A stretch of DNA of 64,000 bases from Peptoniphilus_A hominis (GCF_040096015.1 NZ_JBBMFO010000001.1:1-64000); one strand, 5' to 3'; positions 16,442-25,689 are shown, counted from the first letter of the stretch. Made by a program: numbers and translations. The notes: generated by a model not told the origin, from the letters alone.

Positions 16442-17638
16442 ATGAAGATATTAGTAATTAATTGCGGATCTTCTTCTCTAAAATATCAACTCATTGATAT
16501 GGAAACTGAAGAATTGATGGCAAAGGGTTTAGTTGAAAGAATTGGAATTGATGGTTCAAGAATTAAACACGAAACAATAGGAAAGGAAAAGAAAACTATT
16601 GAAACTCCAATGCAAGACCACAAGAGAGCTCTTGAACTTGTAATGGAATCCCTAACAAATGAAGAATACGGTGCAATCAAGTCACTTGATGAAATTGATG
16701 CAGTAGGTCACAGAGTTGTACACGGTGGCGAAGACTTCGCTCAATCTGTTATTATTGACGAAAAAGTTTTAAAGGGAATTGAAGATAATGTTGAAATAGC
16801 TCCTCTTCACAATCCACCAAACATTATGGGAATCAAGGCTTGTCAAAGACTTCTTCCTAATGTTAAGCAAGTTGCAGTATTTGATACAGCTTTCCACCAA
16901 ACTATGCCAGCTGAAAGCTACATCTATGCACTTCCATACGAATACTATGAAAAATATAAGATTAGAAGATTTGGTTTCCACGGAACTTCTCACAAATACA
17001 TCACTAATAGAGCAGCAGAAATGCTAGGAAAAGATGTTAATGAAGTTAACTTAATCACTTGTCACCTTGGCAATGGTTCAAGTATTTGTGCAGTTAAAAA
17101 TGGTAAATCCATTGACACTTCCATGGGCTTCACTCCACTTGAAGGACTTGCAATGGGAACTAGATGCGGTGATTTAGACCCAGCTATTCTTCCGTTTTTA
17201 ATGGAAAAAGAAAATCTTTCTACTGATGAAATTAACACTTTAATCAATAAAAAATCTGGTGTACTTGGAATTTCTGGAGTATCTAGTGACTTTAGAGATA
17301 TCGAAGCAGCTAGAGATGAAGGAAACAAGAGAGCAAAACTTGCCCTTGATATATTTGAAAAAAGAGTTCGTGGCTACATTGGTTCTTACATGACTGAACT
17401 TGACCATGTTGATGCAATTGTATTTACAGCAGGCGTTGGTGAAAACTCAATTGAAATGAGAGAATCTATAGTTAATGGATTAAAATCTCTTGGAATTAAA
17501 ATCGATACTGAAAGAAACAATGTAAGAGGAGAAGACAAACTTATCTCTGCTGATGATTCTTCTATTAAGATTTTTGTAATCCCAACTAATGAAGAGCTTA
17601 TGATTGCGAGAGATACAAAGGCACTTGTTGAGGCATAA
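16442..17638 (+). CDS. ackA: Acetate kinase
   Basis: 398 residues. NCGSSSLKYQL at the N-terminus, HRVVHGGE (~82) and FGFHGTSHKY (~177) are the acetokinase signatures; HLGNGSS binds phosphate and GVGENS is near the C-terminus. It converts acetyl phosphate and ADP to acetate and ATP, the main substrate-level energy step of this anaerobe. AGGAGG precedes the ATG. No pta gene is adjacent in the window. Confidence 0.98.
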   Translation: MKILVINCGSSSLKYQLIDMETEELMAKGLVERIGIDGSRIKHETIGKEKKTIETPMQDHKRALELVMESLTNEEYGAIKSLDEIDAVGHRVVHGGEDFAQSVIIDEKVLKGIEDNVEIAPLHNPPNIMGIKACQRLLPNVKQVAVFDTAFHQTMPAESYIYALPYEYYEKYKIRRFGFHGTSHKYITNRAAEMLGKDVNEVNLITCHLGNGSSICAVKNGKSIDTSMGFTPLEGLAMGTRCGDLDPAILPFLMEKENLSTDEINTLINKKSGVLGISGVSSDFRDIEAARDEGNKRAKLALDIFEKRVRGYIGSYMTELDHVDAIVFTAGVGENSIEMRESIVNGLKSLGIKIDTERNNVRGEDKLISADDSSIKIFVIPTNEELMIARDTKALVEA

Positions 17639-17653
17639 TTTTCAAGATTTTTA

Positions 17654-17682
17654 TTGACATTTGAAAAATAAAAAGTTATAAT
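17654..17682 (+). promoter_or_regulatory. Consensus promoter for DUF177-rpmF
   Basis: TTGACA (17654-17659), 17-bp spacer, TATAAT (17677-17682): a perfect sigma-A promoter between ackA and the DUF177 gene. Confidence 0.9.
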
Positions 17683-17710
17683 GATTTGTATGTATTTTTG
17701 AGGTGAGTAT

Positions 17711-18244
17711 ATGAAATTAGATCTTAGTACTTTTTTGTCATCTGATGATGTTAGGCTAGATTTCCAGGGTAGCTTAAAGGAAAATGACACGGATTTGAGT
17801 TTAGAAGATCTAAATCTCATCTATCCAATAGAGTACAAGGGATATATTCTTGATTTGACAGGGGAATTAGAACTTTGTCTTGATATTTCCTACAAATTCA
17901 AAGCAGTCTGTGACAGATGCCTCAAAGACTTTATAAATGAAAAAGAGACATCTTACATTGCTTACAATTTTAAAGACCCAAGTCTATATGATGAGGATTC
18001 TGTAGACGAGTATTTTAAAATTATTGATGATTCAGTAGATCTTTCAGAGATTATCTTCTCGCAAATTATTACATCAATTTCTGGTAAAAATTTGTGCAGT
18101 GAAGATTGCAAGGGACTTTGCCCTCATTGTGGCAAGAACTTAAATGAAGGTCCTTGTGATTGTCATGAAGAAGAATCTGTTGAAGAGACAGTGGATCCAA
18201 GATTTGGAAAGTTATTAGATTTATTTAAAGATGAGGAGGTGTAG
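17711..18244 (+). CDS. DUF177/YceD-family protein
   Basis: 177 residues. The family is encoded directly before rpmF in most bacteria and is linked to 23S rRNA/ribosome biogenesis. Cysteine pairs are visible: VCDRC near residue 70, and a C-terminal C-x3-C-x4-CPHC...GPCDC cluster probably binding zinc. It lies 2 bp before the ribosomal protein L32 gene, the expected context, behind a consensus promoter. Confidence 0.9.
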   Translation: MKLDLSTFLSSDDVRLDFQGSLKENDTDLSLEDLNLIYPIEYKGYILDLTGELELCLDISYKFKAVCDRCLKDFINEKETSYIAYNFKDPSLYDEDSVDEYFKIIDDSVDLSEIIFSQIITSISGKNLCSEDCKGLCPHCGKNLNEGPCDCHEEESVEETVDPRFGKLLDLFKDEEV

Positions 18245-18246
18245 AA

Positions 18247-18429
18247 ATGGCCGTACCTAAGAGAAAAACTTCAAAACAAAGAAAGAATAAGAGAAGAGCA
18301 TCTTCTTACAGATTAAATAAAGCAACAGTAGTTGAATGTCCTAACTGCCATGAAATGAAATTACCTCATAGAGTTTGTCCTTCTTGTGGACACTATGCAG
18401 GCAAAGAAATTATTGCAGAAGCTGAATAA
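18247..18429 (+). CDS. rpmF: 50S ribosomal protein L32
   Basis: 60 residues: AVPKRKTSKQRKNKRRA at the N-terminus and a zinc ribbon ECPNC...VCPSCGHY. This is the zinc-binding (C+) form of L32. Co-transcribed with DUF177 and ended by the hairpin at 18432. Confidence 0.98.
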   Translation: MAVPKRKTSKQRKNKRRASSYRLNKATVVECPNCHEMKLPHRVCPSCGHYAGKEIIAEAE

Positions 18430-18431
18430 TA

Positions 18432-18517
18432 AAGTGAGACTTAGGTCTCGCTTTTTTTATGCAAAATTTTACTCTATAACATTTTAGATATATGTCTAGA
18501 ATATTATAGGGTTTTTT
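18432..18517 (+). terminator. Two successive terminators after rpmF
   Basis: AGTGAGAC-ttag-GTCTCGCT (18432-18452) with a T-run, then a longer imperfect stem (18474-18509) starting CTATAAC, followed by TTTTTT. Confidence 0.8.
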
Positions 18518-18580
18518 AATTTTTAAGCAAATTAAAGCTAAACCATATTAAAATTTAATTGAAAAAATCCTCTTAAACTT

Positions 18581-18590
18581 GTGCTATAAT
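18581..18590 (+). promoter_or_regulatory. Extended -10 promoter giving a near-leaderless mRNA
   Basis: TGcTATAAT with TATAAT at 18585-18590; transcription would start about 18597, the A of the next ATG. No Shine-Dalgarno sequence is present. Confidence 0.6.
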
Positions 18591-18596
18591 AAAATT

Positions 18597-18992
18597 ATGG
18601 AAAAGATAAAAAAAGCTGATATTTTAGTTATTATTTTAATAGTTATTGCTTCTTTTTTAATTTATTTTTTTACAAACAAACTTCCCAAGGAAGATGCAAA
18701 TATTTCAAAAAAAGTTGTCATAACTGTGGACGGGAAATTATATAAAGAAGTTCCCTTAACTAAAAAGACAGAAGAAAAAATCGATATAAATACTGTTTAC
18801 GGTAAGAATGAAGTAATAATTGAAAAGGGTGAGGTGCACATGCATGAATCTAATTGCAAGGATAAAATTTGTATGAAGATGGGGAAAATTTCTATTCCTG
18901 GAGATTCAATCATCTGCCTACCTAATAGAGTCATGGTAAAAATTGTCTCTGACAAAAAGAACCATGATAGTTTGGATTTGATAATAAAATGA
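18597..18992 (+). CDS. NusG domain II-containing membrane-anchored protein
   Basis: 131 residues: one N-terminal transmembrane helix (~8-28) and an extracytoplasmic NusG-II-like beta domain with the family's cysteine motif CKDKICMKMG. Such proteins accompany Gx-transporter and flavin-transfer genes in Firmicutes; the role is unclear. The ATG at 18597 was chosen because the upstream alternative lies inside the promoter. The stop overlaps the next start (ATGA). Confidence 0.8.
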   Translation: MEKIKKADILVIILIVIASFLIYFFTNKLPKEDANISKKVVITVDGKLYKEVPLTKKTEEKIDINTVYGKNEVIIEKGEVHMHESNCKDKICMKMGKISIPGDSIICLPNRVMVKIVSDKKNHDSLDLIIK

Positions 18993-19498
18993 GAAATAAT
19001 AGAAAATTAATTTATTTATCTCTACTTAGCGCCTTAGGAATTGTTCTTGGTCTCTTTGAAAGTGTGATTCCACTTCCTGTAGCCATTCCAGGTGCTAGGC
19101 TAGGTCTATCAAATATTGTGGTTCTTGTAACTATAGTTGCCATTGGATATAAGGAGGGCTTTTTTGTCTCAATTTTTAAGACTGTAATCTTGGCACTGGT
19201 CACCGGTGCTGTGTCTAGCTTCTTTTTCTCCCTGGGCGGCGCTCTTTTAAGTTCACTTGCCATGATTATTTCTCATAAATTTTTGAGAAAATATTTATCT
19301 CTAATTGGAATTAGTGAAATTGGATCATTTTTTCACAATTTAGGTCAAGTTTTAGTTGCATCCTACATCATGAAGACTACAGCAATACTTGCCTATCTGC
19401 CACTGCTTGTTATTTTAGGGATTTTCACAGGATTTTTTGTTGGACTTGCTTCAATTTATATAGTTGACAACACAAATATATCAAAGGAGAGAGCTTGA
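18989..19498 (+). CDS. Gx transporter family (heptaprenyl-diphosphate-synthase component I-like) membrane protein
   Basis: 169 residues with about five membrane helices. LIYLSLLSALGIVLGLFES and PGARLGLSNIV are the family hallmarks (LGLANI-type motif). Members are ECF-S-like integral membrane proteins often annotated as heptaprenyl diphosphate synthase component I; a transport role is more likely. It is coupled by 4 bp to the NusG-II protein and precedes maf by 1 bp. Confidence 0.8.
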   Translation: MRNNRKLIYLSLLSALGIVLGLFESVIPLPVAIPGARLGLSNIVVLVTIVAIGYKEGFFVSIFKTVILALVTGAVSSFFFSLGGALLSSLAMIISHKFLRKYLSLIGISEIGSFFHNLGQVLVASYIMKTTAILAYLPLLVILGIFTGFFVGLASIYIVDNTNISKERA

Positions 19499-19499
19499 A

Positions 19500-20075
19500 A
19501 TGGAAAATATTATTTTGGCATCAAATTCTCCAAGAAGGAGAGAAATTTTATCGCATTTTATAGATTTTAAGGTAGTTTCGAAAGATATTAATGAGATAAA
19601 GGACGATTCCTATTCGCCATGGACTACTGTCATGGCACTTGCCTTTGAGAAGGGAATAGCAGTGGCAAGGGATAATGAAGATGCCATTGTTTTAGCTGCA
19701 GACACCTTGGTTGAACTTGAGGGAAGGCTTCTTGGCAAGCCAAAGGATCGCGAAGATGCAAGAGAGATGATTAAAAGCCTAAGAGGAAGGACTCACAAAG
19801 TCTTTACAGGTTACGCAATTTTTAAATTATCTCAAAAAATTAAATACCTAAACTACGAAGAATCTTCTGTAAAGTTTTATGATTTAAGTGATGATGAAAT
19901 AGAAAAATATTTGGACACTCTTGAATACAAGGACAAAGCTGGTGCCTATGGAATCCAGGGCAAGGGGTCTCTCTTAGTTGAAAAAATAGAGGGAGACTAT
20001 TTTAATATTGTAGGACTTCCAATAGGAAAGATAAATAGAGATTTAGTGAGATTATTTAATTTAAGCTTGTGGTGA
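19500..20075 (+). CDS. maf: Maf-like nucleotide pyrophosphatase
   Basis: 191 residues from the ATG at 19500, set by AAGGAGAG just upstream. LASNSPRRREIL (SxRR), AADTLVEL and KAGAYGIQGKG are the Maf/HAM1-fold signatures. Family members hydrolyse non-canonical or canonical nucleoside triphosphates (dTTP/UTP type) to monophosphates and are tied to septum control. It is followed by radC, the same order as in Bacillus. Confidence 0.95.
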   Translation: MENIILASNSPRRREILSHFIDFKVVSKDINEIKDDSYSPWTTVMALAFEKGIAVARDNEDAIVLAADTLVELEGRLLGKPKDREDAREMIKSLRGRTHKVFTGYAIFKLSQKIKYLNYEESSVKFYDLSDDEIEKYLDTLEYKDKAGAYGIQGKGSLLVEKIEGDYFNIVGLPIGKINRDLVRLFNLSLW

Positions 20076-20079
20076 TTTT

Positions 20080-20799
20080 ATGAAAGAAAGAGAAATTGAA
20101 AGATACACTATTAAGGAGATGCCAGAGGAGGAAAGACCTCAGGAAAAACTTTTAAAGTTTGGTCCAAATTATCTCTCCAATGCAGAACTTTTAGCTCTTA
20201 TAATAAGGACTGGGTCCAAGAGTGGCGATTCAGCCATTGACACAGCCAATAAAGTTCTCAGAAGTTTAAAATCAGAAAATGATAGGAACGGCTTAAATAG
20301 TCTTAAAAATGCAAATTTTGCCAACTTAATGAAAGTTGAAGGCATTGGTGAAGCCAAGGCAGCCATGATAATTGCAGCTGTGCAACTGGGCATGCGACTT
20401 TCTGTAAGCTCTTATGATTCAAAAATTAGGGTTACATCACCATCAGTTGCTGCAAACTATGTTTTAAGCGACATGAGTATCTTAGAAGAAGAACACTTTA
20501 GGATTATGACTCTAAACACGAAAAAAGAAATTAATTATGTGAGAGAAATTTCTAAGGGTACTATAAACATGACTCTCGTTCATGCCAGAGAGGTTTTTAG
20601 GGCTGCCATTTCTGACAATGCCCACACAATTATTTTGTTACATAATCACCCAACAGGGGATCCAAAGCCATCAAAGGAGGATATTGACCTTACTAACACC
20701 TTAGTTGAGGCATCAAAGATAATTGGAATTGATATTTTAGACCACATAATCATTGGAGATAATAAGTATTTTAGTTTCTTAGAAGAAGGACTTATGTAG
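20080..20799 (+). CDS. radC: RadC (JAMM-domain, UPF0758) protein
   Basis: 239 residues: helix-hairpin-helix part (EGIGEAKA) and a C-terminal JAB/MPN+ domain with HNHPTGDPKPSKED (H-x-H-x7-S-x2-D zinc ligands). RadC's role is unsettled; a DNA-repair function is traditional. Starts 5 bp after maf in the same operon. Confidence 0.95.
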   Translation: MKEREIERYTIKEMPEEERPQEKLLKFGPNYLSNAELLALIIRTGSKSGDSAIDTANKVLRSLKSENDRNGLNSLKNANFANLMKVEGIGEAKAAMIIAAVQLGMRLSVSSYDSKIRVTSPSVAANYVLSDMSILEEEHFRIMTLNTKKEINYVREISKGTINMTLVHAREVFRAAISDNAHTIILLHNHPTGDPKPSKEDIDLTNTLVEASKIIGIDILDHIIIGDNKYFSFLEEGLM

Positions 20800-20807
20800 G
20801 AGGTTGT

Positions 20808-21356
20808 ATGAGAATTTGTGCTCTTGGAGACTCCATTTTTGAAGGATATTTAGTTGGAGGAAAATCTTTAATTTATTATTTGCAGGGAAAAGGTTACGAT
20901 ATTGATAACTACGGGGTAAATGGTTTAACCACTGATGAAGTTCTATATGCAATAAATAATTTGATGATTTATGATTTATATTTTCTTCTCATTGGCTTAA
21001 ATGATTTTTATAATGGAAGATCTCTTGACTATGTCACAAAAAATATAAATAAAATCATAGAAAAATTAAAGAGCTTAGGCGGCAAAATTATTGTCATCAC
21101 ACCTTATCCCACATCTTTTAAAAATCTAGACGAGGCCTATGAAAGCTTTATTAACTTCAATTCAGTGAACAAAAATATAGAAAATCTTGACAAAGTTTTA
21201 AAGGAAAATGCCAAGGATTATAAAGTCCTTTCATTTTATGACTATGCTAAAGAAAATTACATTGAAGATGATTTAATAGATGGAATACATCCAAATGAAA
21301 GGCTTCATGAAAAGTTGGCAGAATTTGTAGAGGAAAATTTAAATGGATATATTTGA
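20808..21356 (+). CDS. SGNH/GDSL hydrolase
   Basis: 182 residues with the four SGNH blocks: LGDSIFEG (nucleophile S9), YGVNGLTT, LLIGLNDF (G-x-N-D) and the C-terminal DGIHPNE (catalytic D and H). Likely a cytoplasmic esterase or lipase, as no signal peptide is present. Its 3' end overlaps the next gene by 14 bp. Substrate unknown. Confidence 0.9.
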   Translation: MRICALGDSIFEGYLVGGKSLIYYLQGKGYDIDNYGVNGLTTDEVLYAINNLMIYDLYFLLIGLNDFYNGRSLDYVTKNINKIIEKLKSLGGKIIVITPYPTSFKNLDEAYESFINFNSVNKNIENLDKVLKENAKDYKVLSFYDYAKENYIEDDLIDGIHPNERLHEKLAEFVEENLNGYI

Positions 21357-22524
21357 TATTTTGAGCAAAAAAATTGGTTATAGACGATTTTCAAATCGAG
21401 AAAAGATTTTATTTGTAATTTTGATTTTGTTATTTATAGAATTTTTATTTTACAATTTTCTCATAAGAGCTGAGGCACAAAAGGTCTCAGAAGTTGACTT
21501 TAACGAGAGCCTTAAAAGTGAAGAGCGAGGCTACAAGTACAGTGGTTTTAAGGATTTTTCTAAGGAAAATATTGATAAAATTTCTGCTGAAAATAATTTA
21601 AATAGAGATAATTTTACCAAGGAAGGGCAGACTGATATAGAAACTCTTGCAATTTCTGGAAAAATTGAAAATAGCGACATAAGTAAAATTTCGTCTTTTA
21701 CAAATTATTATGGATATTCAAATATTGAGTTAAATAGAAGGGACGAAAATACTTTTACATACAGATTTGAGGCAGAAAAACTATCTAAGGCAATTTATTA
21801 TTCAGATTTAAAGGAAGCTTACTTTAGCGAAAATAAAGAGGAAAAGACAAATAATGAAGATCCTAGTGGAGAGGCTTTAAATTCTAAGGAAGATAATAAT
21901 ACTAAGGCTGAAGAAATAAAAAACACCAAGGCTGAGGAAGTAAAAAATAGTAAGGTTCAAAAAATCACAAATACAAAAGCCATAAATCCTAGTAAAGCTC
22001 CAACACCAGAAAAAGTTTCTGCAAAAGCAAGTCAAAATAAGGACAACAAAATAAAGGGTCAGGAAGTATCCTTATCAATTTTTGATGATTTAAATGACAA
22101 TTCAAGCAATAAGTCTAAAGATAAGGTTGAAAGTATTTTTGATGACTTGGATTTTGAAAACAAAAAGTCCAAGGAAAATAAATTTTTAGTTGATGACAGC
22201 ATTAGGACAAATTATTACAGTGAATCTGGAGTTACATCTTTTTATGCAAAGGCAGAAAATATTTACGACGACATAAAACTTGGAGTGGAAAAAAATTGTC
22301 AGGAAATTTCTATTTCAATTTTATTTCCCTATGATTCTTGTAAAGAAATTGGGCTTGTAAATCTTAAGGGAGAAAAAATTCCTTACACAGCAAGCATATA
22401 TCAGGGTGAGTGGTTTAGAATAAATTTATTTGCAGAAAACATCAGCCATGTTTATTTAGTGCCAAAAAATAATAAAGACCTATTATTTTTTGTAAAAGAA
22501 GTTGACTACAATGAAGACATATAA
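21343..22524 (+). CDS. Membrane-anchored pilus-assembly protein (PilO-like position)
   Basis: 393 residues: short cytoplasmic N-terminus, one membrane helix (~23-43), a first folded part, then a charged low-complexity linker with imperfect NTKAEE/NSKVQ repeats (~175-230) and a C-terminal beta-rich domain. This topology and its place before four pilin-like genes suggest a PilN/PilO-type inner-membrane component of a type IV pilus or competence system, but no diagnostic motif was found. Confidence 0.55.
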   Translation: MDIFDILSKKIGYRRFSNREKILFVILILLFIEFLFYNFLIRAEAQKVSEVDFNESLKSEERGYKYSGFKDFSKENIDKISAENNLNRDNFTKEGQTDIETLAISGKIENSDISKISSFTNYYGYSNIELNRRDENTFTYRFEAEKLSKAIYYSDLKEAYFSENKEEKTNNEDPSGEALNSKEDNNTKAEEIKNTKAEEVKNSKVQKITNTKAINPSKAPTPEKVSAKASQNKDNKIKGQEVSLSIFDDLNDNSSNKSKDKVESIFDDLDFENKKSKENKFLVDDSIRTNYYSESGVTSFYAKAENIYDDIKLGVEKNCQEISISILFPYDSCKEIGLVNLKGEKIPYTASIYQGEWFRINLFAENISHVYLVPKNNKDLLFFVKEVDYNEDI

Positions 22525-22954
22525 AGGCTTTACCTTAATCGAACTAGTTATAACTCTTGCAATTACAATGATACTTTTGTCTATAGGCATGATCAATTTT
22601 AATGTTCGCGACAAAATTGAAGCCAGGGAACAAATAAAAAGTCTGGCTCTTGATATAAAGTTTTTAAAAAATTACGCTCAAGTGAATAATTGTAAAACTA
22701 GTATAAAAATAGAAGATGATGGCTACAAAATGGTTTTTGGCAGCAAGACCAAGGCTGTAAAATTTAATAAATTAGTTAAACTCAAGGAGACTAATGTTAG
22801 AAATATTAATTTTACAAGTGGCGGCAAGCCCTCTTATGTGGACAACAAAAACTCTGCTGGGACAATTATTTACTCCATAGGGGATAAAAAATCAATCAAA
22901 ATCACAGTGGAGCCTGTCACTGGCAAGGTGAATTATTATGAACTTAAAAACTAA
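22511..22954 (+). CDS. Type IV pilin-like protein (GspH/FimT type)
   Basis: 147 residues from the ATG at 22511, giving a short leader MKTYKG and then FTLIELVITLAITMILLSIG, a classical class III signal (cleavage after G, E at +5). The C-terminal part is a small beta domain. Starts inside the end of the preceding gene, so the cluster is translationally coupled. Confidence 0.9.
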   Translation: MKTYKGFTLIELVITLAITMILLSIGMINFNVRDKIEAREQIKSLALDIKFLKNYAQVNNCKTSIKIEDDGYKMVFGSKTKAVKFNKLVKLKETNVRNINFTSGGKPSYVDNKNSAGTIIYSIGDKKSIKITVEPVTGKVNYYELKN

Positions 22955-23318
22955 AAATAGAGGACATTTGATGATTGAAGTCCTGTTTTCTATAGCATTA
23001 ATTGGACTAATAGCCTCTGTAATTATGCCCAATATTATAACCCTTTTGGAAAACCAAAATCATTTAAAAGAAAGAGAACTTTTAATTTATGCTGTAAATT
23101 CAAAAATGGAAGAAATAATTGGTGAGTCTTATAACAACAAGGATTTAAAAATAAACTTTGACAGTGGAGAAGGGGAGAATCAAGATTTTATTATTGATGT
23201 GACGAAAAATAGCGAGGGAAATTTAAATCATGTTATTGTCAGGGGAAAGAGGCGAGATAGTGATGAAGAAATTAAAATGGAGGTTTACCTGCCGAAGGAA
23301 GGGCTATTCACTAATTGA
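22938..23318 (+). CDS. Pseudopilin (PulG/I-like)
   Basis: 126 residues; leader MNLKTKNRG then HLMIEVLFSIALIGLIASV, a prepilin signal with E at +5. It overlaps both neighbours (17 bp before, 56 bp after). Minor pilin of a type IV pilus/competence pseudopilus. Confidence 0.85.
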   Translation: MNLKTKNRGHLMIEVLFSIALIGLIASVIMPNIITLLENQNHLKERELLIYAVNSKMEEIIGESYNNKDLKINFDSGEGENQDFIIDVTKNSEGNLNHVIVRGKRRDSDEEIKMEVYLPKEGLFTN

Positions 23319-23769
23319 ACTTGTCCTTTCTATTGCCATGCTTCTAATTATAGGCATGGTCTTAACTTCTATTTTGGGAATTTCACAAAAGGCTCTCAAC
23401 AAAACTTATATAAATCAAAATGTAAATTCAGACTTGTCCTATGCCCTTGAGTACATAAAAGATGAAATCGAAAGTTCTGATTATTACACAAATATTGGCA
23501 GCAAAATTTATTTTATAAAAGAATTTCAAGGGAAATATATTTATATAAACTACGGCAAAATGAATGGCAAATTATATAGATTTGCCTCAACAGAAAAAAA
23601 TCTCACAAAATTTGATCTACTTGAAGCTAAAGGAAAGAACGCTTTGACGGAAAATATAGAGGATTTTAAAATTAGCGATGAGGGGAATTATTTTTCTGTC
23701 TATTTAAATTACAACGACCTTGATAAAATAAATTTTAAAATTGCAAAGAGGATACAGTTCTATGAATAA
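23263..23769 (+). CDS. Pseudopilin (PulJ/PilW-like)
   Basis: 168 residues from the ATG at 23263, preferred because it gives a 14-residue basic leader ending RRKG before YSLIELVLSIAMLLIIGM; an in-frame ATG 33 bp upstream is also possible. The following domain (~130 residues) fits PulJ-type minor pilins. It overlaps the preceding pilin gene by 56 bp. Confidence 0.85.
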   Translation: MKKLKWRFTCRRKGYSLIELVLSIAMLLIIGMVLTSILGISQKALNKTYINQNVNSDLSYALEYIKDEIESSDYYTNIGSKIYFIKEFQGKYIYINYGKMNGKLYRFASTEKNLTKFDLLEAKGKNALTENIEDFKISDEGNYFSVYLNYNDLDKINFKIAKRIQFYE

Positions 23770-24730
23770 AAGAAAAGAAGGCTTTATCTATATTTTTACA
23801 ATAATTTTAATTTCAATACTTGCTCTCTTCTTTTATTTTATTTACTCCTACACTTCAAATACATCCTATATAAATTTACATAGAGTTGAGAGGATTCAGT
23901 CAAAATACGCAGCGGAATCTGTTTTAAATATGAAGATTGCCGAAGAAAATTTTAATGAAGAACTAAAAGAATTTATTTTATCAAGAAAACATTCAAAGAA
24001 TTTGAGTGTAAAAACTTTGCCCAGTGACACGAAGCTAGAAAAGCTTGTAATATCAAATGAAGATTTTGTGGACAAAAATAAAAATTATGTAGATTTAGTA
24101 GAATTGAGGACGGAAGTAAAATATAAAAATTCACTTGTTGGGGCTAGGATTAGGGCGAACTTTGTAAATAAAATTTATAAAGAGGAGGATGGAGTTTTAA
24201 ATTCTGGAAAAATAAATAAAGATGACATAGAAAAAATAAAAAGTTCTTTTGACAATAATAATTGGTCTATTCCAGGCATAAAAGTAATAGACTTAGATGG
24301 CGATTTTATTTACGGAGAAGAGAAGGGCAAAAAATTTATTTTTGAAGAAGTTGAAGAAATTGATGAAAAAACCGAAGAAAAAATTATAAAGAGAAATCCA
24401 CTTTATTCTTTAGAAGACGATATGGTAATTAATCAAAGAAGTGGTAGCTTAAAGATTGAGTCAAGGGTAAGTAATCAAATTTTAATATTAAATGACAAAG
24501 TTTTGTTTAATGATAATGCAATATCTGGTATAATTATTGTAAATAATAATGCGCAAATTTCTAATAATTGCAAATTAGAGGGATATTTAATTGATTTATA
24601 CGACAAAAATCCTAGTATAAGCCTTAAATATCATCCACTAGTCTTAAGAGATTTTAGTTCAGTGCTACCTGATTATATAAAATTTCAGCCAAGATCACTT
24701 AACTATTATGATTTAGAAGACAATACTTAA
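23762..24730 (+). CDS. PilX/GspK-like minor pilus protein
   Basis: 322 residues from the ATG at 23762. The N-terminus KRKEGFIYIFTIILISILAL resembles a degenerate prepilin helix (G before F, no E at +5), as in GspK/PilX proteins that cap the pseudopilus. RIQSKYAAESVLN is the conserved post-helix segment. The remainder is a large extracellular region. Last gene of the pilin cluster; efp follows after 13 bp. Confidence 0.75.
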   Translation: MNKRKEGFIYIFTIILISILALFFYFIYSYTSNTSYINLHRVERIQSKYAAESVLNMKIAEENFNEELKEFILSRKHSKNLSVKTLPSDTKLEKLVISNEDFVDKNKNYVDLVELRTEVKYKNSLVGARIRANFVNKIYKEEDGVLNSGKINKDDIEKIKSSFDNNNWSIPGIKVIDLDGDFIYGEEKGKKFIFEEVEEIDEKTEEKIIKRNPLYSLEDDMVINQRSGSLKIESRVSNQILILNDKVLFNDNAISGIIIVNNNAQISNNCKLEGYLIDLYDKNPSISLKYHPLVLRDFSSVLPDYIKFQPRSLNYYDLEDNT

Positions 24731-24743
24731 TATGGAGGAAAAT

Positions 24744-25301
24744 ATGATAACAGCAGGAGATTTAAGAAAAGGACTTACATTTGAATGGGACGGAGATGTT
24801 TGGGTTGTAATAGACTTTCAACACGTTAAACCAGGTAAGGGTGCAGCTTTTGTAAGAAGTAAAATTAAATCAGTACTTACTGGTGGCATTAAAGACACAA
24901 CTTTTAACCCATCAGAAAAATTTGAAAAAGTTGTAATTGAAAATAAAGAAATGCAATACTTATATTCTGATGGAGCACTTTATTACTTCATGGATCAAGA
25001 AACTTACGAACAAATTCCACTAGAAAAGGACATGGTTGAAGATGCTCTTAACTTCATGAAAGAAAATGATATGGCAACTATTAACTTCTACAAGGGCAAA
25101 CCATTTAGAGTTACACCTCAAAACTTTGTAGAACTAGAAGTTACAGAAACTGAACCAGGTGTCAAAGGAGATACATCAAGTGGTGGCTCTAAACCTGCAA
25201 CTGTAGAAACAGGTTACACTCTTAATGTACCACTTTTCATTAATACAGGCGACGTTATAAGAATTGACACAAGAGATGGCGAATATATGTCTAGAGTTTA
25301 A
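24744..25301 (+). CDS. efp: Elongation factor P
   Basis: 185 residues from the ATG at 24744 (GGAGG just upstream), the canonical length. QHVKPGKGAAFVRSK has the loop lysine K32 that is modified in many species, and the C-terminal signature GDVIRIDTRDGEYMSRV is complete. It relieves ribosome stalling at polyproline. Confidence 0.98.
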   Translation: MITAGDLRKGLTFEWDGDVWVVIDFQHVKPGKGAAFVRSKIKSVLTGGIKDTTFNPSEKFEKVVIENKEMQYLYSDGALYYFMDQETYEQIPLEKDMVEDALNFMKENDMATINFYKGKPFRVTPQNFVELEVTETEPGVKGDTSSGGSKPATVETGYTLNVPLFINTGDVIRIDTRDGEYMSRV

Positions 25302-25313
25302 TTTGGAGGTACT

Positions 25314-25622
25314 ATGGAATATTTATTAAAGAGAATATCATATTTACAAGGACTTTGTGACGGATATGATTTGGACACAACTACTAACGAAGGCAAAATC
25401 ATATCTGAACTTGTAGATATCTTAAGCGATGTTATTGATGAAATGAGAGAATCTCGTGAAGAAATCGAAGACTATGTTGACATCATTGAAGAAGATCTTT
25501 CAGATCTAGAAGATTATGTTTATGAAAATGAAGACATGGATTTTGATCTATACGATGATGATTTCGACTTTGATGATTTAGAAATCTATGACGAAGACCA
25601 AGAAGATAGCGAAGAAGAATAA
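25314..25622 (+). CDS. CD1247 N-terminal-domain acidic protein
   Basis: 102 residues. The first 45 (LLKRISYLQGLCDGYD...EGKIISELVDIL) match a conserved clostridial N-terminal domain; the rest is extremely acidic (Asp/Glu/Tyr-rich to the C-terminus). Often encoded after efp. Possibly a ribosome- or RNA-polymerase-associated protein; function unknown. Terminator at 25636. Confidence 0.8.
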   Translation: MEYLLKRISYLQGLCDGYDLDTTTNEGKIISELVDILSDVIDEMRESREEIEDYVDIIEEDLSDLEDYVYENEDMDFDLYDDDFDFDDLEIYDEDQEDSEEE

Positions 25623-25635
25623 TTAAATTTTTAAG

Positions 25636-25661
25636 AAGGCGAGGGTTTCCTCGTCTTTTTT
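25636..25661 (+). terminator. Terminator after efp-CD1247
   Basis: Stem AAGGCGAGG/CCTCGTCTT with a GTTT loop and T-run. Confidence 0.85.
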
Positions 25662-25689
25662 AGGATAAAAATTTTTAATAGGAGAAAAT

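Noticed and set aside
18579..18596. Upstream start for the NusG-II protein
   Set aside because: It falls within the predicted -10 region, so it would not be transcribed.
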